A stretch of 64,000 nucleotides of DNA from Neospora caninum Liverpool (Eukaryota > Apicomplexa > Conoidasida > Eucoccidiorida > Sarcocystidae), in NCBI RefSeq assembly GCF_000208865.1, contig NC_018390.1, forward strand, positions 5,102,270 through 5,166,269. The letters are read 5' to 3'. Below the pieces are notes generated by a model that was not told the origin of the DNA, searched no databases, and saw nothing but the letters and a program-made list of their open reading frames with translations. Shown in pieces: positions 1-13,782 of the stretch. How positions within the stretch are numbered: position 1 is the first letter of the stretch; each line of letters starts with the position of its first letter. A program made the translations under genes and the position numbers.

Positions 1-1
1 G

Positions 2-3000
2 CCTACAACTGCGCTGGAAGGTGGTGCTGACCACATACTCCAGCCGCGATTGGTTCCCACGCGTTCTTATACTTCTTCCTTCTATCCTTCGTCATCTCCT
101 GTTGCACACACACGGTCGTCTCAGACGAATCCCAGAGGCAGAACGTTGGCCACACGCAGAAAAGGACAATCACGCGGGAAACGCCGCAGAAACTTACCTG
201 TTCGTCGTTCTCACATTCTCGTCGCAATCAGCCTTACAGCTTTTGTGGCCTCTCTTGTATTTCTAAAACGGTTTCATGATTTATGCGTTACTGAAGTGAG
301 CATGCCTTCCTTAATCCCAACTTGGGCTTCCGTTAAGCTGCCTCCCTTCCTCACGTCTTTTCCGACTCCTTCGTCTCCGTCGCGTCTTCTGCCTTTTCCT
401 GCATCCCTTTCGCCGGGGCGGATGCAACGGAGACTCGCGGAGACTCCCTGGGGGGACACGCCCCATGGCACTTCTGATATTTGTCAGGCCGATGGAGAAC
501 AGGGCGTAGATCACAGCGCCGCTGGAGAAGCGGAGGAGGGGAGCGCCAACGGGCAACCCAGTGGGACAGCAGGAGGGACAGGAAAAGGGGGCACTTCGAG
601 GCCTATGCACCCAAGAGGCAAACCCGTGCAGGAAGTAGCAGAAGACGAGGCCGGGCACGAAAACACGATGGAAACACACGAGGGTGAGAGAACCAGGGAA
701 TGGATCTGCTCTTTCCTTTGGTTTTGTTGCTACCGGGTGCGTAACGAATTTATTTCTAATGCTACGGGCACAATCAACAACAAAGGCACACGTGTTACCG
801 GCTACTGTTCTCGCTACGCATTGTTTGTGTCGCGTTCTGGCTTGGCATCTATGTCGTGCGGCTCGTTGGATTGCTGCTCGGCAGACAAGGGGTTCCTCAG
901 ATCTGCCACTACACCGCCTGCGCTTCCCCTCATTCGCTTCGTTTTGGTGTTGATCTCGACGCCCTTTGCGTCACCACGCCTTCGTTATGAGCGTTCTTGC
1001 TGTAGTGTTGGCTCTTCGCGCTGCAGCCTCCGTTCGTCCGCTGTCTCTGCGAGACGCGTCCTTTCTGCCTTCCGGACTCACTGTTCTTTTACTTGATTCT
1101 GTGGGTGTCTCCAATGTGTGGACCGTGCAACCGCTTCCTGTTTCGTTTCCGGCACAGGGTATTAACGTGTGCGTTCTGCATTCGCTGGATTGTGTTACAG
1201 TTTCCATGTTGCACACTTTGCTGTGCTTCGGCAGACGACGTGGCTGTCAGGGAAGTTAAACGTGTCACCGGTGCAAAACGCAAGGCACTCGCGGTTGAGG
1301 AAGCAAGCACCGACCCCGAGAGCGAAGAAAATCCGCCACAAGACAAGGGAGACCACCGACGGGAGAGCGGCGGAAGCGATATCGATGTTGAGGGGGCCAG
1401 TTACCACCCGTTTGCCGAACTCAGTGAAGTTGAACTGCAAGCGCTCCTTATGGACCCTGGTCTCGTCCCTACACGTAAGATTACACACTCGATTGCAAGC
1501 TACGAAATAGAAATGCGTTCAATTTCATTAGAGACGAGACCTGGAGGGAAGAGCCCGAGTGGTTGAATGCGTGTTGCCCGGCACAAGGAGGGGGCGGGGG
1601 TAGGGCATGATGCAGGATCTAGACACTCACGTTGAGGCACTGATTGGTGGGTCGCCTCATGGAAGGACCAAGGGCTGGAAAGGAATGCGGAAAAGGCACA
1701 AGGCGTTCCGAAGAGCCACAACAGCGACTAACTAACTAAACCCGTCCGTCCAGTCGAGTGGACGGGAGTAGACGCGTGTATTCGAAAGGGTTCATGCGGC
1801 TTTGAAAGTCCATGTCCGCATGGGTTCGTATATACACACAACAGGCAACTTGAAAAGCCGAAAGGTAGCCACTGGAGACGCAGTGATACTGTTTGGCTAA
1901 TTGACATGGTCACGCAGTATCGTCGGCGCTTTCGGCCCTTAGCTTGTCAGCAGCCCGTTCAGTGACGCCACTTCTCTCTCATCGCAGACATACGTTCCTG
2001 GAATTGCCCGCATCTTCTTGGTCTGCGGTCGTTAGCCTCTGTCTTGCTCTGCGAGTCTTTTTTCGATTATGTCCAAGTCGCCTTTTTCCCTGCTTTCTGA
2101 CTGGACTGTAAGTGGCGCAGTCTCATGTATTTGCGTGCTCCAATCAGTTGCCATTGTGAATGCCATGGGTGTGTGGACGTATCCCTTGGTCCATGTCTGC
2201 TCTCGCTTCGGTCGTGTTCTCAGTCGAGAATTTAGGTGTCTTTTATAAGTTCTACGAGATTTTCTTCAACCAGTTGAGGACAGACGCAACTGCTTGGTTA
2301 AGGAGAGCAACGCAACGCGAACGAGCGCTGACGTCAGTGAATACGCTGTTGCGCAAGCTCGCGGTTGCTGTACTTGCGTGTAACCAATTCCGCGTTATTC
2401 GAGCTTTACTACCACCTTGCCCCGACAAGAAGATCGAAGAAAACGCCTTGGAGGCTCAGTTGCGTTTGGAGCGCGAAGTGCGTGGGGAGCTTACCCTCCT
2501 ATTTGGGGAGGATATCGTTCCCTATATACAAGATCTTAAATTAGAGCTTCTTCGCACAGCAGTTGCGGCATCACTCGGATTCACTGTAACCCCTCGGGTA
2601 GGACTCAGAAGAGCTCCAGTTCCTGAACTCCAACCTGGAAACCCATTCACCGATCGTTTGACGGAGCAAAGCATTGGTGAGGCAACATGTACAGGCGCAC
2701 GGATAATGGGATGAGGCGCTTATGGGAACAGGATAAATGAAGCAGAAAGGAGAAGATCATTCTGTTTGTGGATATCCTCAGCCGCGAGTCATAGGGAATG
2801 AGGCTGTTGTAGTATCTTTCGTCGTTCCAGACACGAGTACATGCTCACTAGATTTTGTGTGAAAAGGTGAATCCATGGCATACAGAGTTGTTTGACTCTC
2901 TGTGTGTCTTTGTGTCAACAAGTGCCTGGAGAAACTTAGCTCCGTGCTGCCATGTACGGCATCTGCGACCGGGGCTCTCAGGGGAATCTTCGATATTCCT

Positions 3001-6000
3001 ATGTTGGTGGTGGATCTCGATTTGCCTCGCGAAGCGCCTAATCTGGCCAGTCTCATGTCCGCCTCTGCATCCAACAGATGTCCTTCATGTACAGCTGTGG
3101 TCTCGCGCTGCTGATATGCCTTTCTTATGTTTGCGCCTATGTGTGGCTCAGCGTACAGTTGAACACGTCCTCGATCCCAGGTGTTCACTGCCTTCTGTAC
3201 ACTCGCCTGTGCGTTGCCTCACTGCTCTCTGTCTGGTTGACTCTGCGTGGCTGTGCTTTTCTTCTTGTTACTTTGGCATGTGGCCATCCTGCGTTTGCAC
3301 GCCTGTCTGCTTACGTGTCTATCATGGCCCAACGTTTTCTATGTATGTGCGAGGTACTCTTGCGCATGTATTTCCCTTCCTATCTATTACCAGGCTTGCA
3401 TAACAGTAGTCTTTATCCACTGGAATCTCTGGCCATGTGTGTGTCCATATTCGTGAGCTGCTATATGCACGTATTGTATCCACGTCATTTGCAACCCTGC
3501 TTCTTGGCGCATATGCACTTTTGTTTCCTAGATATACAAATATGGGCGGATCTGTGTGTTTGTATATGCCGTCATGTCTTCGACGTCTACATGTCCCCAT
3601 GCCACTCACCAGGAGCTTTCTCCAACGATGAATATCTCCGTATATGTATCCGTCTCCTTAGAGGTAGAGCATCTTCCGCACTACCACTGACTAGGTGTGC
3701 ACGGTTGTGCGCAGATGCACGCCTCGACTTTGTCGCGACACTCATTATGTGATCCGGACTCCTGCTGTATACGTGGGAGCGTCTGAATGAGTGTACGAGT
3801 GCGCCCATGGAGGCGCCTGCGGGGAGACTGTGCGTAAGAACCCTTTGCGTGATTCTCGGCTAGGTGTGGGAAGCAGCCTAGGCGAGAAGGTCAGAACAAG
3901 GGATGGAAGACGTATGATGTCGAGCACGTGGACGATATGCTCGGCGTCTTTGTGCACATTTTCTTCTGTGTCGATGCACACGCGCATGTAACATCAGGTA
4001 TTCATTGGTGTCACCATGCCGTTTCGGGTATTTCGCATATGCACGTACAATTTGTTTTATAAAGGGTTTGTGCTTGTGCTTGTCAGCCGTCTCATTGCGT
4101 GTGTCGGGCCGGCGACCTCTTACAGATATTGGCACCATGTTAGAGCGCCGACCAGACATCAACCGCCGTGAGCGATAGATCCAGACGCGACAGGGATAAG
4201 GGACATGATAAGGCACAGGGATAAGGGACATGATAAGGCAAGACACGCAGAAACGCGAGAGAAGAATAGAGCACCTCTAGACGGTTGTCGGCCCTTTACC
4301 TTGTCAGGCGCGTTCGCGCCTCTCTTATGCCTTTTTATCTACCATTTTCGTCATCGCACAGCTTTGTATCATGCGGGTCGCGACGGTCGTCTTACTGTGT
4401 CAGTCCAACTTGCCTCGGTGCCTAAAGGGTCATAGCCGTCCTCTGTCGGCTGTGCTGGTATCGTCTCTGGCTCTTGGTCGTTGAGCCCTGCACATCCGTT
4501 TCTTCAGTCATTGCTTGAGAGGCAGCAAGTCTACTTTTGCACTGTCTCTCTCACTTAATTTCGCGTTTCGCTTGTTTCGAATACAGCACGATGCCCGACT
4601 CAGTGATAATGCCATGACATTTCTTTTGAGGGTTAGAATCACTGTCGCGTGCAGTCCTTCTCCCGATCCGACTGCCGTTTCTTTTCACCGTGTTTCAGGC
4701 ATACCGGAGTCTTCTTTTTTGAGACAAGCTCTTGCCGCGGAAGCCGCAGGTGAGGAGAGTTGCTTCCGGAGGCAAACAATGTGAGTGCTACTCGTTGGGG
4801 TAGCGCGGTTTCTCACGTCGTTCAGGAATACCGCGCTGAGGGAATGCAGGCGAGTCATCCTGACTATGGATGAACAAGGGTATACGCAGGTACAACTGAC
4901 ACTACGCGTCGAAATGTCACATGCGAGATACAGCAATACCAACGCCATTCCACTAGAACAGAACCGTTCGCATCTGTGAGGAAGATCCCTTTCTGAGCCA
5001 CTCTGACTTTGCGTGGACGTGGAGTTCTGCGTGAGGACCGCGCCGACACTGGCGACCGACGATGCTTCTGGTGATTTGAGACACCGCCTGGCATGTTCGT
5101 TGTCGCTGACAGGCCACGCCTGGAGGTGATACCGGATGGACGCGTACCCGTGAGTATGCGGTAGCCTATCAGGGGACTTAAAAAGATGCGCACGAAAATA
5201 CAAGAGACTAATCCCTTTCACAAAATTTTCCCCAAACACCAGGCTACTTCGTCGCAGTCATGCAGCAGAATTTCCCATGCCTCCGTGGTATACGAGACGA
5301 CACAGGATAATGGGGACTGTATTTGCGACTGTGCGTGGTACTCGTCTTTATCCGGTTCTCAGCTGCGGCATATGGATTGAAGCACCCTCAGGCTCAACTC
5401 CCCCCTGGAGGGGGGGCAACTGCCGCGCCTTCCCTAGCCCTCGACGGCTTCAACTCTCTATCACCGTTGTTGACAGACGTCATTCCTCCTGAAGGTCAGC
5501 CCCTTCCTGTCCTTGCTCCTTCACCGACCGCGACGCCTCTCCTGGCGTAGAGCGCACAAGCGCATCCATGCTTTCAAATAAATGCGTTAGGGTGCATGCG
5601 TGTTTGTTTTCCTTGTCCCCGTCGTACGTCCCGTTTTCTGGCTTTCTCTGGGTGTATATGCCCATGCTCATGAGAATAGCATGTGCGGTCGGTTATACAG
5701 AGATACGGATAGTACTATCCCTGCGGAGACGTGTGCCCATGTGCCCGGATAACCACCTACCTTAATACATATGCACTGGCTTGCTACAGTATTGCATCGG
5801 TATATCAATAGGTATTTCCTTCAGTACATTTACGTAACACACAACGGACGGTGCATGGTCACGGACGCATTCGCATATGTTTACATTTATATATGTATAT
5901 GTATGCATACATTTATATGCAACTATGCGTTTGGGCGTGAGTCAACCCTATAGAACGTGTGTAAAATGTTTACGCAGCGTTTATCCGTTTCCATATATGG

Positions 6001-9000
6001 AGTTTTGTGGGTCACATCGGAACCAGGCGTGATCCCCAGGTCTCCGGTGCCGCGACAGGTTGTGAAAGTGTGGATAGCATACGAGTCCAGAGGGGGCGGG
6101 CGTATCAGGCGGAATGGATACCAATAGGACTGAACTGAAACGTGGACGTTCTGGATTACCTCACACTTTTCAATCCATGAAAACATGAACATTTACTTTT
6201 TCTTAAAATTGGTTACTTAGGTCTGGGGCATCAGATGTTACTGTTGTTTGTCTTCTCACTTTCGGTGTTGTTCTGCTTTTGCGTTATTCCCTGTGCCCTT
6301 CCTGCCGTAGAGGTGCCTGCAGATGCATGGACAACGGCGCTTTCAGCGATTGTAGAAGGGAAGGCGATTGTTGTCAAGCAGTGGCGATATTATGCGCGAC
6401 ATGCTAGTCGGCCGCAAGCGCTGGATTCCTTGCTCCGTGCCATGACCAGTGCAACACAAGTTTTGGCGGACGTGGCAGCTGTGTGTCAGACATACCCGCA
6501 TATTGCTGGAGCCAAGCCTCTGCAAAGAGCAACGCGACAACTGAAGCGAGCACTTAGCACGACGTGGGATCAGCTCAAAGAAAATCCACGCAACGCGGAG
6601 ATTATAGAACAGATTCTCTCGACCAGTTTTTCGAGTATCTCGCGGCCAGTTAGGCAGCAAGCGGCAGCTGCAGCCGGCAGCGACGCAGATCCCGAACAAA
6701 GACTCAAAAGCGTCGTTGAAGGTGAGCAAAGACGCATGCACCACTAAGGCAAGAAAACAACCAGAGCACGACACCAATATGTGCCACATGTGGGACCCAC
6801 GCAGAGTCCACAGCAGAGAAACGCACAGCCATACGAGTCTTTGCATCGACCCGTCACAGCAGCGGCATCAGGCGCAAATGTGTAGTGGGGGCGGGAACGA
6901 GGATGGAGAACGCCGGTTAATCCAACGTAATTCTCCTGGCTACGCCGTCGGTAGCGGGCAAGCATGCCAGGGTTGGAGTCACTGCAAGTGATACATGTAG
7001 CGATAAATGTGAAGCCATGTTTAGTGGACAAGGCAGTACTGAGCTGCGTAGTTCAGCAACAGGATAGAACATAGCCGCGGGTATCCCAGAGGAGCCATGT
7101 GACGGAATCGTTTCAGCTTGCCACAATTTGCAGTTATGAAAACGGATATTGCAACCCAGTCCGAGACACTAGGGGGAGCGAATATCCCCCCGTGTGTTTT
7201 CGCTCTCTGGTTCGGATGGATCAGTGCGGGTGTTCCGCTTGCTGTGTCTTCTCTATTTTCTGCGCATCAGCTGCGTCTCGGCCGTTGAGAAGGTTCGATC
7301 CCTTGAAGACGCTCGTTGTCGCCATTGCAGCGGACCCAGGCCTGATACAGCGTAGGTGTCTTTGGTGTGTATCTGCGGGCGTGTAAAGATGCCTAAGTGT
7401 GCGAAACCATCCCAAAGAGGCGATCGTGCGGAGGCCTGACGGCAAAGCGACGTCGATGGAGAAAGAACTGAAACAGACGAAAGGCGTCAGATTACACGCG
7501 TATGAATAAAAGGGGAATACATTTGTGTGCGGGCGGCAGTAGTGGTCTGCGCATGTATGTAAAAAGGAACACAAACAGGACGAATGAGAACAGGGGTAAA
7601 CCGATTTGGTTAGGGAGGAGAGCACGCGACGATGCTGCTCCAGCAGGGGAGGAGACAAGGCTCACCTAGATTTCAAAAGGGTAGTCACAAAAGTGAAGCG
7701 TCAGGCAGGAAACGACCGTGCAAGCTGAAAGACAAACAACTAATTCCTACTGCGGAGGGAACGGTACCGACAAGGGACAAGTATGCGCACGGGAGGAGCA
7801 CGTGTGAGAACGATGTTGGACAGGACAGGGAAGTGCGCCTGGGCGGATGTGAAACGCCAGAGCGACATCCGGAAAAGGTGAATAATGTGGCCGCGAGACA
7901 CAGAACGTCTCGGAACTCTGCGACCATGAATGGGAAGGGAAAGACGTTACACTGGCGATGAACATGACGAGGCACGTGCACGGGTGAGACACCGGATGAA
8001 ACAGTGGCTCCTGTAACCCGGCAGCGATAGGCAAGCGTAGTCCCAACACCAGCATGGCACTGTCTGTTGTGCTGACGACCATTTGCTTCATTTCGAACCC
8101 TGCGTGTTCTCAACTCCTGGTTGGCTTCGCCGGACGGCCAATCTACCCCCAAATGATGACAAGTATTCGTCCGTCGTCGTATCTATGATTTCCGCAGCTC
8201 CTACCAGCACTCCGGTTCCTGGGTCTCTAACGGAATACTTGCATAAATGCCTGCACGGTAAGTGAGTGCCTTGCGCTTTTCTGGGTCATATTTTAGACGG
8301 CTGTGTTTTCTGGTGTTACCTGCGCCTTCGTGAGCAGTCCGCCGTCGTTGTCTGAGTCTCTTGTCCCGCAGCCGCTATCGTTTCCATTTCTCTCCCGCGT
8401 CGCGTCAGTTAATTTTCGGTGCCATCGCTGCAGTTATTCTTTCTGCGTAGTTTACTTGTTGCTCTCTCGGGCCAACTCGGACCACACGCGATCATCATTT
8501 GTGTCACCTCTGGGTGTCTGACGTGTCCTGCCCCTGTCAAGGACGGTTGTTTCCCCTAGCTGCCGTCCCCGCCCGGTGTGGAGCCTCTCTGCATTTGGCT
8601 ACTGAGCCGCCTGCTGTTCCTTTTTCTGGTTGGGCTTTTGGACTAGATGAATGCCACGCTGGGTTCACGATGTCAGCTCCTCTGCTTCGCATTCATCGAG
8701 TCATGTGTGTGTGTGTCGTCGAACCTATTCTCTCCCGTGTCGGTGCTACCATCGGCAGTGGCACAGAACCAGCAGAGATGTGTTCGAATTGTGTCCTTCC
8801 CCGAGTGTCTATGTGCCGGGGATCGACAGTCAGGCTGAGCCAAAGGCCTCCGCACGTCCGATGCGCATTCACCTACCGTTCGACATACGACATTGGAGTG
8901 AATGTACCATCGAGCAAAAAGATGTGATGATCTCTTGAAAGCGTAGTGGAGATGCGGTTTGCAACGGGGGACCAAGTGGCAGGGAGGGCATGCGTGTGAA

Positions 9001-12000
9001 CAGCTCAGAACCCTCTGCATGCGCAACAAGCCGCGAACACAACGGGTTCCCGTGGAAAAGAAATGCTGTACGGGGGCAGCTGCGAGATGTGGTGAGGCAC
9101 ATGTGAGTGAGACGGCGTAGAAGTACTTGTGTGTCCCGACGATCTCCTGAAATTGGAGTCAAGTGCTGGAAAGGAATTCGAGAGACTGGAGAAGGGAAAA
9201 CATATTGGAAGTGAGGTCTGGTTGGTGCACTACGAGGCTGGAACTCGCCAACGATGGGGGATACGAACTGCAGGACATAGCCGGAATGGGAAGTTCTCCG
9301 CCATCGCGTGGCGCTGTCGTAAAAAGTCCGTTTACTGTCGTCATGTCCTTCGGACGTATTGCTGCCGTGTGCACTCATGTTCACCCTGAGTCAACCTTGG
9401 TCCTCGGTGTCTCAAACGTCTAGCGGTCCCGTGTTTGTACTTCGTCCACGTACGCGGTTTGACGCGTCTCCCCCATACACCTTTTCTCTTGCCCATGGTG
9501 TCTTGTTTTCCTGCACGGGCACCTAGCTACCTGGTCATTCTCAGCGTTCCGATATCTTGCGCCGCTCTTATCATAGACGGACAGAAAGACGCGAAGGGCG
9601 CTCCAGACACAACAGATCACACGACCGTCGCACAGCGAAGCGCGAAACAACTTGCCACCCCAAAAGGACAACCGCTTGAAGGAAGGCACAAACGAAGTCA
9701 CCCTGTGCAAGAAGAGGACGAAGACGAGTTCGAACAGCCGGAATACGCCGGCACGGACGACGGTAAGAGAGGCGGACACGGCGCATCACTTCGCTTGTAT
9801 TGTGCTCGTTTGTTGTGCTGTCTTCCGCACCGTTGTTGTGCGAGAAAGATTCTCGTCACCGTCCCGAAACCAAGCTGCCACCAGCCGAGCAGCTCGTCCC
9901 CGAGTCTGTTTCGTTGACCCACTCCTTTCCACTTGTAGGTGCCTTTGTACCTTACTTGGAATCCGATTGCCCCTCTCCACATCTTGGGTGCCTTGATCTA
10001 TGTTAGAGTGTTTGCACGTCTCCCCATAGCGTCTTTCACCGTCGCAACACGTGGCGTCTTTTATGTGTACACTCTGTCAAACGCCCACGCACTTTCGGAA
10101 CAGCATAGACCTTCACCCACACGAATGCAGATAATGATTGCTTACCACGAGTTCGCGGGTTTAGTGACTGCGAGACCCACAAGATGAAGCAAAAGCAACA
10201 CCAGCGAAGGACCAGTCACAAAAAGCTGAGATGCTGACCCACGAGAATCAAAAAAGAACACGTTTTGACAGTGCCGTAGATAACCCGTACTTGGTGTCAC
10301 GATACCCATATGCCAACATCGCGCATAATGAGGAGTGATAGTACTATAACTCTGAAACGAAGGGATAGGTGGAAGCGGATATCGCAGTGGCTGATCCGCA
10401 TTGGGCACGGCTTGGGATGCGCAACGGGCGCGCGACGAAGGATCGAGGAGAGAGTTCGTCTGTTATCTGGTGCATGCTGCGATTGGGATGTGTTTTTCTC
10501 CATCGGAGATTTTAGGCTTATTGGTGATGGAACTAGCTTTTGCCTTCGGTTTTGCGTGTTCGCTCAGGTGGCTTTTCGACTGGTGGGGCCAGTGGTCTGG
10601 AGAGTGCCTTCGCTAGTGATGGTGACCCAGGACATGCAGCCGAAATCGCAAGCGTGCCTGGAAGCACCGGATCTGAGCACAAACGCCTGTCACTTCTGCT
10701 CGACGTCAGCGCCTGGGGCGAACAAGGTGCGGGGAAGAAAGGGGGAGAAGGCCCCCAAGGATACAGCGACGACACAGCGAACGCAGACGCGCCTGTGGCT
10801 GGCCACGCGGCCGTCTCAGGCCTGTCGAGTGGTTCTCTGGTGTTATATCCCGAGACAGAGCTAGGGCCTCCGCCACCCAAAAAAGCACGAACGGCAACGC
10901 ACAAGCAAGAGGGGGGGAAAGGGACACCCGCAAGTCCAAGCCACGGAGAACACGACATACCAATGGGTGCGGAAGAGGCGACAGCCGATGCTGAAAACGA
11001 TTTAGGGTTTCCTGAGGATTGGCTTCTTCAGGCGTTGTTGGATCTGGAAGGCGACGACGGTGGTGCTCCGCTAGACGGTGAGTGGGCCGTGGCAGATCAG
11101 AAGATTACGCGCACAGTGTGCCTCACTCAGGCGGGTCGTGGGATGCACAAACGCGATGCCAGAGTAGGGTTGCCTGTGTAACTTATCTCGTGATGCGTTT
11201 GATGCCATGTACCGTGCATTTCCAAGTGTTGCCATTCACGTGCGGACCGCCGTGTTTCCCTGTGACAGTCCGCATGAGGGGGGATGATATTGAGTAGTGG
11301 AACTGGATTGGATGCGTCCCGGCGAAGCTCCGGAGTCCATGGAAAATTGGAGATGTGGTACTGTTCGCCTTTACCACGGCACAGGTGTAAGGTGTTTGCA
11401 TCTACAACGTGGATGCAGTTTTTCGTTGCTTTTCCCGTACAATACCGTACCATTCGACATGAATATGTCTCTGCCGGACCATCCTCGAGCATTACCACTC
11501 GCCTCGGTTCACTGGTCACACGACCCCATATGCTTTCTTATTTCATTCCTGCTGACTCTTTGTACCCCTCATGGTCCTGCGCATTTATCCTTTCATCTAT
11601 TATTGAGTACGTGGCGAAGTGCTCTCCGCGATCTCCATGCCTGCCGACATTTGAGCGCCAGCTCACTTTGGGTCGCCTATGTGTCTATCGGTCGGGCTCG
11701 TACGCGCCTCCTAAGCACCTCGGTACAGTTGTCAGATCGTTTTGCGGACCGTGCTGCCAATGTGACGGTTGTGTTGGGTACTGTCTGTGTCTACGGCAAC
11801 GTGAATCTGCCTTTCTTTAAGCGTATGTGGGACTGTATGTGTCAATGTCAAAGGCAGCATCTATGATCATAACTCTACGAAAATCCGTCCACTGGTCTGT
11901 GTAGCCAACGCCTGATTTACCCGTATCGACTCACTCGCGTGTCTACGTGGCTATCTGCCATTCGCTCGGCACAGGTGTCATCCCACGCGCCTAGCTGTCA

Positions 12001-13306
12001 CCGAACATATCCATGTATAAATTAAGTAGGCGGCCTGCTAGATCACCTGTCTTTCCATCGCATCCCCGCCTATGTTTAGGCCGAACACTCAACAAGACCA
12101 CACTTGTATCTGTGTGGAGGATATGCGTGTTTTGATATGTTGCATCCGCTTTTGCGGATGTGAAGTCTAGCCAGCTGGAGTGCTTTTCTCTGTCTTTTTC
12201 GCTTGATTTTCCAAGTCCCGCCGTTGCCCCAAAGGGCGCAGCGAGCGGCTATCAACCGAAGGAGTTACGTATGAATGAGACGGCAAAACCCCCGTTTCGC
12301 AGTGTCTTCACTGTTGTCTGCGTTTGTGGTTCTCAAGTAGTTTTCTCTCATTTACCTTTGCGTTCTGCATGAATCTTCACATCCGCGCTGGTGCGTACTC
12401 TTAGAGTTCTCCGCTCGTTCTCCTTTCCAGCCCCAACAACACTGCGTAAGGTTTTTATGCAACGTGTGTCCATAACTATTGTGTTTTGCGGCAGCTGTTT
12501 CGTTCTCGTCGTTTACGGTTTGGGTTGTCCTGCGTTTTCACCATGTGTCGCTCTTCAGTATGGGCAGAGCCCCAAACAGGGCTTCCCTACGCTCCTCTGC
12601 CGGAGGCCAATCTCATCTTAGACAACCTGGTTTCACTGCTCGACGCCCAGGAAGATGAAGGTGAGATAGGGAGTCGAAACGATGATCGTTGTCGATTTCA
12701 TTGCATGAGCGTAGGAGTCTGACATATGATGTGTGAGCGTTCGTATGTGTGTGCGTCGTGTGTACAACCGTCGAGACAGGTGCATTACTTGTTGCATTGC
12801 CCTTCTTCCTCAGTTGTGGAGATGTTCCATTTCTTGTGGAGATGGTCACCAGTTGCGGTGTTTGTCGCATTCGATGGCTTCTCTGGACAACGCCTCGGTG
12901 CTGCTCACATTGTTTGCCGTCATGTTCGTCTTACTCTGTGCAAGCTGTGGAGCAGTCGCAGCTGGTCGCATCCATCGTCTCTGGATGCTTCGCTTCCGTC
13001 CACTCCTTATCAGCCACTGCCTCCCCTTTCGCGGTCAGTGCGTATCAGCCGTCGGCTTTCATTTCCCATCGCACGATTCTTGTTTTCTTGCAAATGTGGA
13101 GGACGTTATTTTTGTTGTGTCGTTCTACGCGGTTTTTGTCCTCCTTCGACTTTCTTCTGATTCGATGCTTTGGTCACGTGGCTAATGCATTCCTGAAGCC
13201 GTAGTTTTGATTATTGTGCTTGCCTGTTGTCGCCATTTTCTTCCTCACGTTTCCTCCAGATGGCATGGCAGAGGGCGACGAAGATTCTCACGGGGCGGCA
13301 GAATGA
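2..13306 (+). CDS. Putative TEXEL-bearing exported (dense-granule type) protein, 5'-partial, 11 exons in window
   Basis: Exons read by phase continuity: <2-683, 1235-1474, 2224-2676, 4699-4749, 5363-5494, 6311-6721, 8198-8257, 9577-9762, 10568-11077, 12559-12660, 13260-13306. Together they give 957 codons plus TGA. Every intron is phase 1 and every internal exon is a multiple of three. The first exon is open to the left edge; its first in-frame ATG is only at 302, so the start lies upstream of the window. A hydrophobic segment (212-268, HILVAISLTAFVASLVFL) follows a basic stretch and looks like a signal anchor. About 53 residues later comes RRLAE (428-442), matching the TEXEL site cut by Golgi protease ASP5 in coccidia. 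The rest is helical and low-complexity, with basic clusters (AKRKAL in exon 2, PPKKAR in exon 9) and an acidic tail ending EGDEDSHGAAE. No catalytic domain is recognised. The 5494 donor (GTCAGC) is weak, and small exons may be missed. Export is inferred; the exon chain is well supported. Confidence 0.68.
428..442 (+). other. TEXEL motif (RRLAE), candidate ASP5 cleavage site
   Basis: The codons CGG AGA CTC GCG GAG encode RRLAE, an exact match to the RRLxx export element of dense-granule proteins. It lies downstream of a hydrophobic segment in the same frame, as in known ASP5 substrates. Cleavage would be expected after the leucine, leaving an AE-initiated mature protein. Confidence 0.6.
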
Positions 13307-13754
13307 GACCGATGTCAGGAGCCGAAGGGCACCCCATGGTTCATATACTGTCATCGCATGTAGCTGACCTCGCATTACGTCCAGCTGAGTCTTCTACGAA
13401 CTTGCAAGTTCCGCCTCTTTCTTCGCGTCGCAACACAAGGACCTGATCATGCTTGCTTGGTTCAGGCCAGCGAGTCGGTGATGGAGGTGGTCTGTCAATG
13501 GGGACAGTAGACCCACCTCGACAGTCATGGCCACGATAATTCTTAGATGTGTGGGTTCTCCATTTCGTTCTGCTTGGTGGCACGGAGTGATTGGTTGGCG
13601 TACTGAGGTTGGTTATTCCTCATTTCCCTCGAACCAATTCTTGTTGATTGCGTCGTCATGAGGCGTCTCAAAGGTAGTCTTGGGACGCTCGAATCTCGAG
13701 TGAAGCTGCCGTTACAAAGCATTTTTTTGGTTGCCCCCTGGTAGCATCATATAC

Positions 13755-13782
13755 ATACGTATATATATATATATATACGTAT
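13755..13782. repeat. Perfect 28-bp AT palindrome
   Basis: Eight AT dinucleotides (761-776 of the 13-kb block) are bracketed by ATACGT on the left and ACGTAT on the right, giving a perfect inverted repeat able to extrude as a cruciform. It lies about 450 bp past the stop of the upstream gene. Confidence 0.85.

Noticed and set aside
3078..3752. 224-codon Cys/Leu-rich frame in the long intron of the exported-protein gene
   Set aside because: It has no domain, several overlapping frames in the same bases, and lies between exons that join in phase without it.
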